Below are positions 1-5,878 of a DNA stretch of 29,552 bases, piece by piece. Made by a program: the position numbers and the translations under genes. The stretch's first letter is position 1; each line of letters opens with the position of its first letter. The DNA is taken from the NCBI GenBank assembly GCA_023459915.1, contig JAEWSN010000078.1, forward strand, positions 1 to 29,552, in the 5' to 3' direction. The notes beneath the pieces are model-generated. The model had not been told where the DNA came from and did not search any database. It saw only the letters and a program-made list of their open reading frames with translations. The DNA is from Bacillota bacterium (lineage in GTDB: Bacteria; Bacillota; Clostridia; DSM-8532).

Positions 1-2604
1 GACGGGCTGAAACGGCGCACGCGCTCGGGCATGGGCCGCTGTCAGGGCGGGTTCTGCACACCGCGCGCGGTGGCGATTCTGGCGCGCGAGCTGGGCGTTT
101 CCCCCGATGCCGTCACCAAGCGGGGGCCGGGATCTCCCCTGCTGGCCGGGCCCTCGAAGCCGGAGGCTTGTCCGCTGCCGAAGGACGGCGCCGAAGAAAC
201 GGGGAAACCTGGCGGCAGTGATGTGAAGAAGAACGGCGCCGTCGAAGCGGGGAAGGCTGCTGGCGGCGAGGCCGTGCGGACACCGTCCTGCGGGGACGGA
301 GCGGGCAACCGGTCAGGGTCCGTGCCAAAGGACGGCCGCCCCCCTGAACGGGTGTCCCTGGCCATCGTCGGCGGCGGCCCCGCCGGCCTTGCGGCGGCGA
401 TTGAAGCGAAAAAGAACGGGGTCTCCGATGTGGTGATCCTGGAGCGTGAAAAGGAGGCCGGCGGCATCCTCGGGCAGTGCATTCATCCCGGGTTTGGCCT
501 GCACCTGTTCGGGGAGGAGCTGACCGGCCCGGAATACGCGACGCGGTTTGTCCGGGAAGCCGCCGAATGGGAAATCCCCGTTTACACCGACACCATGGTG
601 CTCAGCCTGTCGAATGACCGGCACATCACCGCCATCAGCGGCGCATACGGGCACTTCACCCTGCAGGCCGACGCGGTGGTGCTGGCCATGGGTTGCCGGG
701 AACGCGCCGCGGGCGCGCTGTCCATTCCCGGCGCGCGTCCGGCCGGCATCATGACGGCCGGCAGCGCCCAGCGCTTCATCAACATGGAAGGGTATCTGCC
801 CGGTCAGCGCGTGGTCATCCTGGGTTCGGGCGACATCGGCCTCATCATGGCCCGCCGCCTCACGCTCGAAGGCGCGAAGGTGGAGATGGTCTGTGAGGTC
901 ATGCCGTACTCCGGCGGCCTCACCCGCAACATTGTGCAGTGCCTGGACGATTTCGACATCCCGTTGAAGCTTTCCCACACCGTGGTGGGGCTGCATGGGC
1001 GCGAGCGGCTCACCGGCGTGACCGTCGCGCAGGTGGACGAACACCGCAAGCCCATTCCGGGGACCGAATTCGATGTCGCCTGCGACACGCTGCTGCTCTC
1101 CGTGGGCCTGATTCCGGAGAACGAGCTGTCCCGCGCGGCCGGCGTGCCCATCGACGACATCACGGGCGGCCCCGTGGTGTCCATGGACATGCAGACCGGT
1201 GTGCCCGGCATTTTTGCCTGCGGGAATGTGGTGCATGTCCACGACCTGGTGGACAATGTCTCCGAGGAGGCCCGGCTTGCGGGCCGGTGTGCCGCCCGCT
1301 GGCTCGCGAAAGGGGGCGTGCTGCAGCGCGCGGACGGCGCCGATGTGATGCCCGGCGAACTGGCGGGCGCCCAAGCGGATGGCGACGCGATGGCGGCTGT
1401 CCGTGAAATTCCCGTCCTGGCGGGGGAAGGGATTCGCTATGTGCTGCCCAAGGTGGTGCGGATGGACGGCATCGAGCCGGAAAGCCGGCTGCTGTTGCGT
1501 GTGACGGCGCCGCAGCGGCAGGTGACGCTGGAGGTCCGCGCGGGAACCCAGGTGTTGGTGTCCCAGCGGAAAATTCGCGTGACGCCCGGGGAGATGGAGG
1601 CCGTGCCGCTCAAGCCGGAATGGCTGGCCCGCGTGCCGCTTGGCGGGGCGCTGTCCGTCCATATTGTGCCCCGGAAGCCGGCATCGCCGGTTCCGCCGAA
1701 GGATGTCCGGGACATTTCCTGCTTCGTGCTGGACATGGACGGCACCTTTTATCTGGGTGAACAGCTCCTGCCGACCTCGCACGGCTTCCTGGAGAAGCTG
1801 GCCGCGTCCGGCCGCCGGTTCCTGTTCTTCACGAACAATTCGTCCAAGTCTCCGGAGGACTATCTGGCCAAACTGGCGCGACTTGGGGTGAACATTGCTC
1901 CGGATCAGATGATGACGTCAGGTGACGTCGCCATCTCGTTCCTGCAACGGGAGCGGCCCGGGAAATCCGTGTTCCTGCTGGGAACCCCATCGCTGCGGAC
2001 ACAGTTCCGGCAGGCCGGCATCCCGCTTGTGGAACCGGTTGCCGGATGGGCGCCGTCCAAGGACAACCCGGTGGCGGACATCGTGATGGTTGCCTTTGAC
2101 ACGACCCTGGCCTATGACGCGCTGTCACAGGCATGCTGGCACATCCGGGAGGGCGCGGAGTTCCTGGCCACCCATCCGGACTGGAACTGTCCGGTGGAGG
2201 GCGGGTTCATCCCGGACTGCGGCGCCATGTGCGCGCTGGTGGAAGCGTCCACCGGCAGAAAGCCGCGGTTTTTGGGCAAACCGTATCCGGAAACCATGGC
2301 GGCCGTGCTCGAGCGGACAGGGGCGGTGCGGGCGCAGGTGGCATTTGTCGGCGACCGGCTCTATACCGACGTGGCCACCGGTGTGAACAACGGGGCCAGC
2401 GGCATCCTGGTGCTGACCGGGGAGGCCGGGGAGGCGGACATCGCGGCCTCGGAAGTCAAGCCCACCTGGGTGTATCCGTCCCTGAAGGAGCTCGGGGAGG
2501 CGCTGGGGCAGCCGGAAGAAAAGAAGACACAGGGACAGCCGGAAGACAAGAAGGCACAGGGACAGCCGGAAGACAAGAAGGCACAGGGAGGTGCGGGCGC
2601 ATGA
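1..2604 (+). CDS. Fusion protein: GlpA-like [2Fe-2S] C-terminus + FAD/NAD oxidoreductase + HAD-IIA phosphatase (5' end outside window)
   Basis: The frame is open from base 1, so the protein begins upstream of the window. The first ~40 codons match the BFD-like [2Fe-2S] tail of anaerobic glycerol-3-phosphate dehydrogenase GlpA (GMGRCQGGFC, two cysteines). A low-complexity Pro/Gly/Lys linker (about nt 130-350) follows. Next is a complete FAD/NAD oxidoreductase of the type usually encoded as a separate gene after glpA: FAD GGGPAG at nt 370-387, NAD GSGDIG at nt 823-840, and a C-terminal FACGNVVHVHDLVD motif. From nt 1711 a HAD-IIA (NagD/phosphoglycolate-phosphatase type) domain runs to about nt 2490: LDMDGTF (nt 1729-1749), FFTNNSS, GKPYPE and GDRLYTD (nt 2350-2370). 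The family role is electron transfer from glycerol 3-phosphate; the phosphatase substrate is unknown. The stop overlaps the next start (ATGA). No frameshift is visible, so the fusion appears real. Confidence 0.82.
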   Translation, partial: DGLKRRTRSGMGRCQGGFCTPRAVAILARELGVSPDAVTKRGPGSPLLAGPSKPEACPLPKDGAEETGKPGGSDVKKNGAVEAGKAAGGEAVRTPSCGDGAGNRSGSVPKDGRPPERVSLAIVGGGPAGLAAAIEAKKNGVSDVVILEREKEAGGILGQCIHPGFGLHLFGEELTGPEYATRFVREAAEWEIPVYTDTMVLSLSNDRHITAISGAYGHFTLQADAVVLAMGCRERAAGALSIPGARPAGIMTAGSAQRFINMEGYLPGQRVVILGSGDIGLIMARRLTLEGAKVEMVCEVMPYSGGLTRNIVQCLDDFDIPLKLSHTVVGLHGRERLTGVTVAQVDEHRKPIPGTEFDVACDTLLLSVGLIPENELSRAAGVPIDDITGGPVVSMDMQTGVPGIFACGNVVHVHDLVDNVSEEARLAGRCAARWLAKGGVLQRADGADVMPGELAGAQADGDAMAAVREIPVLAGEGIRYVLPKVVRMDGIEPESRLLLRVTAPQRQVTLEVRAGTQVLVSQRKIRVTPGEMEAVPLKPEWLARVPLGGALSVHIVPRKPASPVPPKDVRDISCFVLDMDGTFYLGEQLLPTSHGFLEKLAASGRRFLFFTNNSSKSPEDYLAKLARLGVNIAPDQMMTSGDVAISFLQRERPGKSVFLLGTPSLRTQFRQAGIPLVEPVAGWAPSKDNPVADIVMVAFDTTLAYDALSQACWHIREGAEFLATHPDWNCPVEGGFIPDCGAMCALVEASTGRKPRFLGKPYPETMAAVLERTGAVRAQVAFVGDRLYTDVATGVNNGASGILVLTGEAGEADIAASEVKPTWVYPSLKELGEALGQPEEKKTQGQPEDKKAQGQPEDKKAQGGAGA
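2506..2586 (+). repeat. Three tandem 27-bp in-frame repeats at the end of the fusion gene
   Basis: Three units (2506-2532, 2533-2559, 2560-2586) encode GQPEEKKTQ, GQPEDKKAQ and GQPEDKKAQ. Units 2 and 3 look identical and unit 1 differs by a few bases. They form a charged tail after the HAD domain. Because 27 is a multiple of 3, copy number can change without disturbing the frame. Confidence 0.9.
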
Positions 2605-3026
2605 CACCAAGCAATGAAATGACCAGCAATTCTGCGGAGGCCACCGAGGCCGGCCAGGAGATCAAGACCCTGGACATGATCTGCACCGTATGCCCCACAG
2701 GCTGCCAGATGACGGTCAAGGTGGTGAATGGCGAGGTGACGGAGGTCACAGGGAACGGCTGCAAGCGTGGCATTCCCCATGCGATGGCGGAGGCGGTGAA
2801 CCCCGTGCGCACGCTGACCACCACGGTGAGGCTGTGCGGCGCGGACCGACCGCTGTTGCCGGTGCGGACCAACAAGCCTGTTCCAAGAGCGCTGTTGCGT
2901 GAGATGGTGCAGCTGCTCAACGGCATCACCGTTTCAGCACCCGTGGAAGAGGGAAGCATTGTGGTGGCGGACATTCTGGGTACCGGGGCGGACATTGTGG
3001 CGACACGTCCTGTTTGTCGGGTATAA
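2601..3026 (+). CDS. DUF1667 protein, small partner of the GlpA-type dehydrogenase
   Basis: A 141-residue protein whose ATG overlaps the stop of the fusion gene (ATGA), so the two are translationally coupled. After a 25-residue polar leader it has the family's cysteine pattern, CTVCPTGCQM followed by NGCKRG, consistent with metal or Fe-S binding. The rest matches the DUF1667 layout (NPVRTLTTTVR, RTNKPVPR). In Clostridia and Thermotogae this family usually follows glpA and the FAD oxidoreductase as the third gene of the cluster, which is the position seen here. Its exact role is not established; a small redox or maturation subunit is an inference. The stop codon TAA is part of a TATAAT box for the next gene. 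The ribosome binding site is weak (GGGAGGTGCGGG at about 2586-2597). Confidence 0.85.
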   Translation: MTPSNEMTSNSAEATEAGQEIKTLDMICTVCPTGCQMTVKVVNGEVTEVTGNGCKRGIPHAMAEAVNPVRTLTTTVRLCGADRPLLPVRTNKPVPRALLREMVQLLNGITVSAPVEEGSIVVADILGTGADIVATRPVCRV

Positions 3027-3046
3027 TGGAATGTGTCGACACGACA
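3022..3046 (+). promoter_or_regulatory. -10 box over a stop codon, with an inverted repeat at the likely start site
   Basis: A perfect TATAAT (3022-3027) shares bases with the TAA stop of the DUF1667 gene. A clear -35 at 17 bp is absent; TTGTGG (2995-3000) lies 21 bp away. Just downstream, TGTCG-ACA-CGACA (3034-3046) is an inverted repeat containing the palindrome GTGTCGACAC (3033-3042). It sits where a repressor could cover the start site. It would serve the DHH gene at 3073. Confidence 0.45.
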
Positions 3047-3072
3047 ATTCTTGAAAACATGAGGTGACCCCC

Positions 3073-3993
3073 ATGCGACTCATCACGCGTTCGGATTTTG
3101 ACGGACTGGCCTGCGGTGCCCTGCTCAAGGAAGCCGGCATCATTGACGAGTGGAAGTTTGTCCATCCCAAGGATTTGCAGGATGGCCTTGTGGCCATTAC
3201 GGAAAACGATGTGCTGGCCAATGTCCCCTTTGTGGAGGGCTGCGGCCTTTGGTTCGACCACCACTCCAGCGAGCACGAACGCAACCAGCTGGCGGGGAAG
3301 TTCAAGGGAGACAGCCGGCTCACCCCCTCGGCCGCCCATATCATCTATGATTACTACGGCGGGGCCGAGCGGTTCCCGCAATTTGCCGCCATGCTCCACG
3401 GTGTGGACCGGGTCGATTCCGGCAACCTCACCGCCGAGGAAATCCTCAATCCCCAGGGATGGGTGCTGCTCGGGTTCATGATGGATCCGCGCACCGGGCT
3501 GGGCCGGTTCCGGAACTTCCGCATCAGCAACTACCAGCTGATGGAGATGCTGATGGAGGCCTGCCGCACCATGACCATCGAGGAGATTCTGGAGCTGCCG
3601 GATGTCAAGGAACGCGTGGCTTTGTATCTGGAGCAGGATCAGCTGTTCCGGCAGATGGTGAAGGCGCATTCACGCCTGGAGGGCAACGTCATTGTGTCCG
3701 ACCTGCGCGATGTGGATCCCATTTACACCGGCAACCGGTTCCTGCTCTACAGCCTGTTCCCGGCCGGCAATGTCTCCATCTGGATGGTCGACGGACGCGC
3801 GAAGCAGAACGTCGCCATCGCGGTGGGCTACAGCGTGCTCAACCGCACCTGCGAGGCCGACATCGGCTCCATCATGCTGCGCTATGGCGGAGGCGGCCAC
3901 CGGAAGGTGGGGACCTGCCAGGTGCCGTACGACGACGCGGACCGGGTGCTGTCCGAGCTGCTGGCCGAACTCATCACGGACGATCTGGGCTGA
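3073..3993 (+). CDS. DHH-family phosphoesterase
   Basis: A 306-residue soluble protein of the DHH/DHHA1 family, which cleaves phosphate ester or anhydride bonds using Mn2+ (nanoRNase, cyclic-dinucleotide or polyphosphate substrates in different members). N-terminal metal ligands are SDFDG (D8, D10) and DHH is at D62-H63-H64 within FDHHSSEHER. The C-terminal DHHA1 substrate loop is GGGGH at 272-276. Family variants with this N-terminus are often labelled exopolyphosphatase; the true substrate cannot be read from sequence. I chose ATG 3073 because GAGGTG (3061-3066) is 6 bases upstream. The in-frame GTG at 3064 lies inside that site and lacks one of its own. Monocistronic: its promoter is at 3022 and a hairpin terminator follows at 4015-4075. 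Confidence 0.88.
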   Translation: MRLITRSDFDGLACGALLKEAGIIDEWKFVHPKDLQDGLVAITENDVLANVPFVEGCGLWFDHHSSEHERNQLAGKFKGDSRLTPSAAHIIYDYYGGAERFPQFAAMLHGVDRVDSGNLTAEEILNPQGWVLLGFMMDPRTGLGRFRNFRISNYQLMEMLMEACRTMTIEEILELPDVKERVALYLEQDQLFRQMVKAHSRLEGNVIVSDLRDVDPIYTGNRFLLYSLFPAGNVSIWMVDGRAKQNVAIAVGYSVLNRTCEADIGSIMLRYGGGGHRKVGTCQVPYDDADRVLSELLAELITDDLG

Positions 3994-4014
3994 CCCGTTT
4001 ACCGACACAGTCCC

Positions 4015-4075
4015 GGTTTGCCGCGGGAGAGGCAGTGGCTTCCGCGGCAAGCCTTTCATGGCTTCAAAGGCTTTT
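4015..4075 (+). terminator. Two overlapping hairpins ending in a short T run
   Basis: Hairpin 1 pairs 4015-4026 with 4042-4053 (12 bp, one G-T pair, core TTGCCGCGG/CCGCGGCAA). Hairpin 2 pairs AAGCCTTT (4049-4056) with AAAGGCTT (4066-4073) and ends in TTTT (4072-4075). They share bases 4049-4053, so they cannot form together. The simplest reading is a terminator for the DHH gene. Confidence 0.6.
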
Positions 4076-4111
4076 GTCACGCGTCTTGCCGGAATTTTTT
4101 CAACAAGGCTA

Positions 4112-4140
4112 TTGACACCATGGGAGGTATTTCGTATACT
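4112..4140 (+). promoter_or_regulatory. Sigma-70 promoter of the Val-Asp-Phe-Gly tRNA operon
   Basis: TTGACA (4112-4117), a 17-bp spacer, and TATACT (4135-4140). Eleven of twelve positions match the consensus. The first tRNA begins 40 bases after the -10 box. Confidence 0.9.
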
Positions 4141-4179
4141 GTAAAAGCGCCTCCGACGTGGGTGCAACGCAAGGGACAA

Positions 4180-4255
4180 GGGAGCATAGCTCAGCTGGGA
4201 GAGCGTCTGCCTTACAAGCAGAATGTCACAGGTTCGAGCCCTGTTGTTCCCACCA
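4180..4255 (+). tRNA. tRNA-Val (anticodon UAC)
   Basis: A 76-nt cloverleaf with acceptor stem GGGAGCA/TGTTCCC, anticodon loop CTTACAA (anticodon TAC), T-loop TTCGAGC, and an encoded CCA. First gene of a four-tRNA operon. Confidence 0.97.
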
Positions 4256-4261
4256 AATAGT

Positions 4262-4338
4262 GGCCCGGTAGTTCAGATGGTTAGAACGCTAGCCTGTCAC
4301 GCTAGAGGTCGAGGGTTCGAGCCCCTTCCGGGTCGCCA
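4262..4338 (+). tRNA. tRNA-Asp (anticodon GUC)
   Basis: 77 nt. Acceptor stem GGCCCGG/CCGGGTC, anticodon stem CTAGC/GCTAG with loop CTGTCAC (GTC), encoded CCA. Six bases after tRNA-Val. Confidence 0.97.
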
Positions 4339-4342
4339 TTTT

Positions 4343-4418
<76 letters not shown>

Positions 4419-4422
4419 TCAT

Positions 4423-4497
4423 GCGGAATTAACTCAGTGGTAGAGTGTCACCTTGCCAAGGTGAAAGTCGCGAGTTCGAATCTCGTATTCCGCTCCA
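4423..4497 (+). tRNA. tRNA-Gly (anticodon GCC)
   Basis: 75 nt. Acceptor stem GCGGAAT/ATTCCGC, anticodon stem TCACC/GGTGA with loop TTGCCAA (GCC), and an encoded CCA that is also the base of the following terminator stem. Confidence 0.97.
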
Positions 4498-4543
4498 CAA
4501 GTAAGAAAGCCTCAGCGAAAGCTGAGGCTTTCTTACTTGTGGA
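4494..4543. terminator. Long perfect hairpin terminating the tRNA operon, probably in both directions
   Basis: Bases 4494-4516 pair perfectly with 4521-4543 (23 bp) around a GAAA tetraloop. The left arm starts at the discriminator base and CCA of tRNA-Gly. Both arms carry short A/T runs (AAGAAAG and CTTTCTT). The lipid kinase gene converges from the right and ends at 4640, so one stem can end both transcripts. Confidence 0.85.
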
Positions 4544-4552
4544 GATCCCGGT

Positions 4553-4640
4553 GTAGGCGGTTCGCGGAGCGAAGCGCCGGGCCGGGCAGAACCCGCGAGT
4601 AGGCGGTTCGCGAAGCGAAGCGCCGGGCCGGGCAGAACCC
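4553..4640. repeat. Two 42-bp direct repeats, period 46 bp, at the 3' end of the lipid kinase gene
   Basis: Copies 4553-4594 and 4599-4640 both begin GTAGGCGGTTCGCG and end GGGCAGAACCC. They differ at one base (G4567 versus A4613). The second copy reaches the first base of the kinase stop codon. Each copy contains a dyad-rich GAAGCGCCGGGCCGGGC stretch. Confidence 0.88.
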
Positions 4641-5530
4641 TACGACCCGGCCAGGAACCGGATCTTCCGCGGCAGGTTCACAATCTCCGTCCGGCGCCGC
4701 AACCCGCCGTCCTCGCCGTCCACCGTCCACGGTACGGGATGCTGGGGCGTGAAAACCACATGATCCGTCTGGAAGAACAGCACATTTTCGTTGTCGTATT
4801 TGCGACGGCTGAGATCGGTCAGGGTTTTGCGCAGCTGGTTCGGGGTAGTGGGATTGCGTACCAGCAGCACCTCGAACTTGCCATCGTCGAGCTCGACCTT
4901 GCCGGGCATGGGGTTTCGGATGCCCGCGATGGAACGGGTGTTGGTGACCGCGCCGAAGATGAAGTCCCCCTCGATGCGTTCGCCGTCGTGCTCCACCACA
5001 ATGTGGTGCGGCCGGATGTCCGGCAGGCGACGAATCCCCTCAAGGACATAGGCGAGGGGACCGAGCGCGATTTTGGAGTGCTGCGGCGTGAGGTAGGAAA
5101 CCTCGGTGAACGCACCGAATGCGGCGGCATAGACAAAAAATCCGTCATGAAAGGTGCCGATGTCGTGTTCGTGCACCTGGCGCTGCAGCACCACACCGGC
5201 CGCCTTGAGCAGACGCCGGGGCAGGTTGAGGCTGTTGGCCATGTCGTTGGTGGTGCCGGCGGGAATATAGCCGAGCTCGGGCTGTTCGTCGAGCATCATG
5301 AGGCCGGTGACCACCTCGTTGAGCGTGCCGTCGCCGCCGCAGCACAGCAGGGTGTCGAACAGGCCGGCGTGCTGCTGCACAAAGCGGGTGGCATCATGCT
5401 TTTTTTGCGTGGGGAAGACCGTGACAATACAGCTGTGACGGGAAAACAAATCCACAAGCTCAAACAGCCGGAGCCGCGATTCCTTGCGGCCGGCCTGTGG
5501 ATTGAGGATGAGCAGCAGCTTTCTCGCCAT
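4640..5530 (-). CDS. Diacylglycerol/lipid kinase (DagK/YegS/BmrU family)
   Basis: A 296-residue cytoplasmic or membrane-associated kinase that transfers ATP phosphate to a lipid alcohol such as diacylglycerol, returning it to phosphatidic acid. The N-terminal NPQAGR motif, the nucleotide-binding CCGGDGTLNEVV motif, and PAGTTNDMANSL are the family signatures. The C-terminal half has the usual beta-sandwich features (GKVELDDGKFEVLLVR). Length is typical. I chose ATG at 5530 because AAGGAGG lies 4 bases upstream on the minus strand and MARKLLLILNPQAG is the normal family start. A longer in-frame start 14 codons upstream lacks a ribosome binding site. It is divergent from the tRNA-Cys operon and convergent with the tRNA operon. 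Its stop TAG (4640-4642) overlaps the last base of a 42-bp repeat. Confidence 0.9.
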   Translation of the reverse strand: MARKLLLILNPQAGRKESRLRLFELVDLFSRHSCIVTVFPTQKKHDATRFVQQHAGLFDTLLCCGGDGTLNEVVTGLMMLDEQPELGYIPAGTTNDMANSLNLPRRLLKAAGVVLQRQVHEHDIGTFHDGFFVYAAAFGAFTEVSYLTPQHSKIALGPLAYVLEGIRRLPDIRPHHIVVEHDGERIEGDFIFGAVTNTRSIAGIRNPMPGKVELDDGKFEVLLVRNPTTPNQLRKTLTDLSRRKYDNENVLFFQTDHVVFTPQHPVPWTVDGEDGGLRRRTEIVNLPRKIRFLAGS

Positions 5531-5594
5531 GGAGCCTCCTTGCGTGCGTGACGGGCCTGTTGTGACGAACACGGCATGCGGTTCGCCTACTCAG

Positions 5595-5624
5595 AGATTA
5601 CCCGATATGCATGCATACACACAA
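5595..5624 (-). promoter_or_regulatory. Putative promoter of the lipid kinase gene with a palindrome in its spacer
   Basis: On the minus strand TTGTGT (5624-5619), an 18-bp spacer, and TAATCT (5600-5595). The spacer is almost filled by the perfect 12-bp palindrome TATGCATGCATA (5606-5617), a possible operator or simply an alternating purine-pyrimidine tract. Confidence 0.4.
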
Positions 5625-5646
5625 GGGCAGGCTTTTGTTTTTCGAC

Positions 5647-5676
5647 TTGACGGATCGTGCGGTTCCCCTGTAAAAT
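5647..5676 (+). promoter_or_regulatory. Promoter of tRNA-Cys
   Basis: TTGACG (5647-5652), an 18-bp spacer, and TAAAAT (5671-5676). The tRNA begins 46 bases after the -10 box. No other promoter is apparent before the LCP gene, so this one may also supply it. Confidence 0.75.
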
Positions 5677-5722
5677 GAAATGCGCGGCACGAAACACACC
5701 TGCAATTGTGTCAGCCGCCTAT

Positions 5723-5797
5723 GGTGCCATAGCCAAGTGGTAAGGCCAGGGTCTGCAAAACCCTCATTCCCCAGTTCAAATCTGGGTGGCACCTCCA
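5723..5797 (+). tRNA. tRNA-Cys (anticodon GCA)
   Basis: 75 nt. Acceptor stem GGTGCCA/TGGCACC, discriminator T, anticodon stem AGGGT/ACCCT with loop CTGCAAA (GCA), T-loop TTCAAAT, encoded CCA. Confidence 0.96.
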
Positions 5798-5802
5798 ACG
5801 TG

Positions 5803-5840
5803 GCCGCTCCAGCACATGCGTGTGTTGGGGCGGCTTTTTT
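5803..5840 (+). terminator. Intrinsic terminator between tRNA-Cys and the LCP gene
   Basis: A 14-bp stem (5803-5816 with 5821-5834, a few G-T pairs) with loop TGCG, followed by TTTTTT (5835-5840). It starts five bases after the tRNA CCA and ends 38 bases before the LCP start codon. Confidence 0.88.
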
Positions 5841-5878
5841 CAAGGCAATCATGCCGAAGACAGGAAGGCAGCGACAAC

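Noticed and set aside
2506..2586. Possible short CRISPR-like repeat
   Set aside because: The 27-bp units are contiguous, in frame and part of a protein tail.
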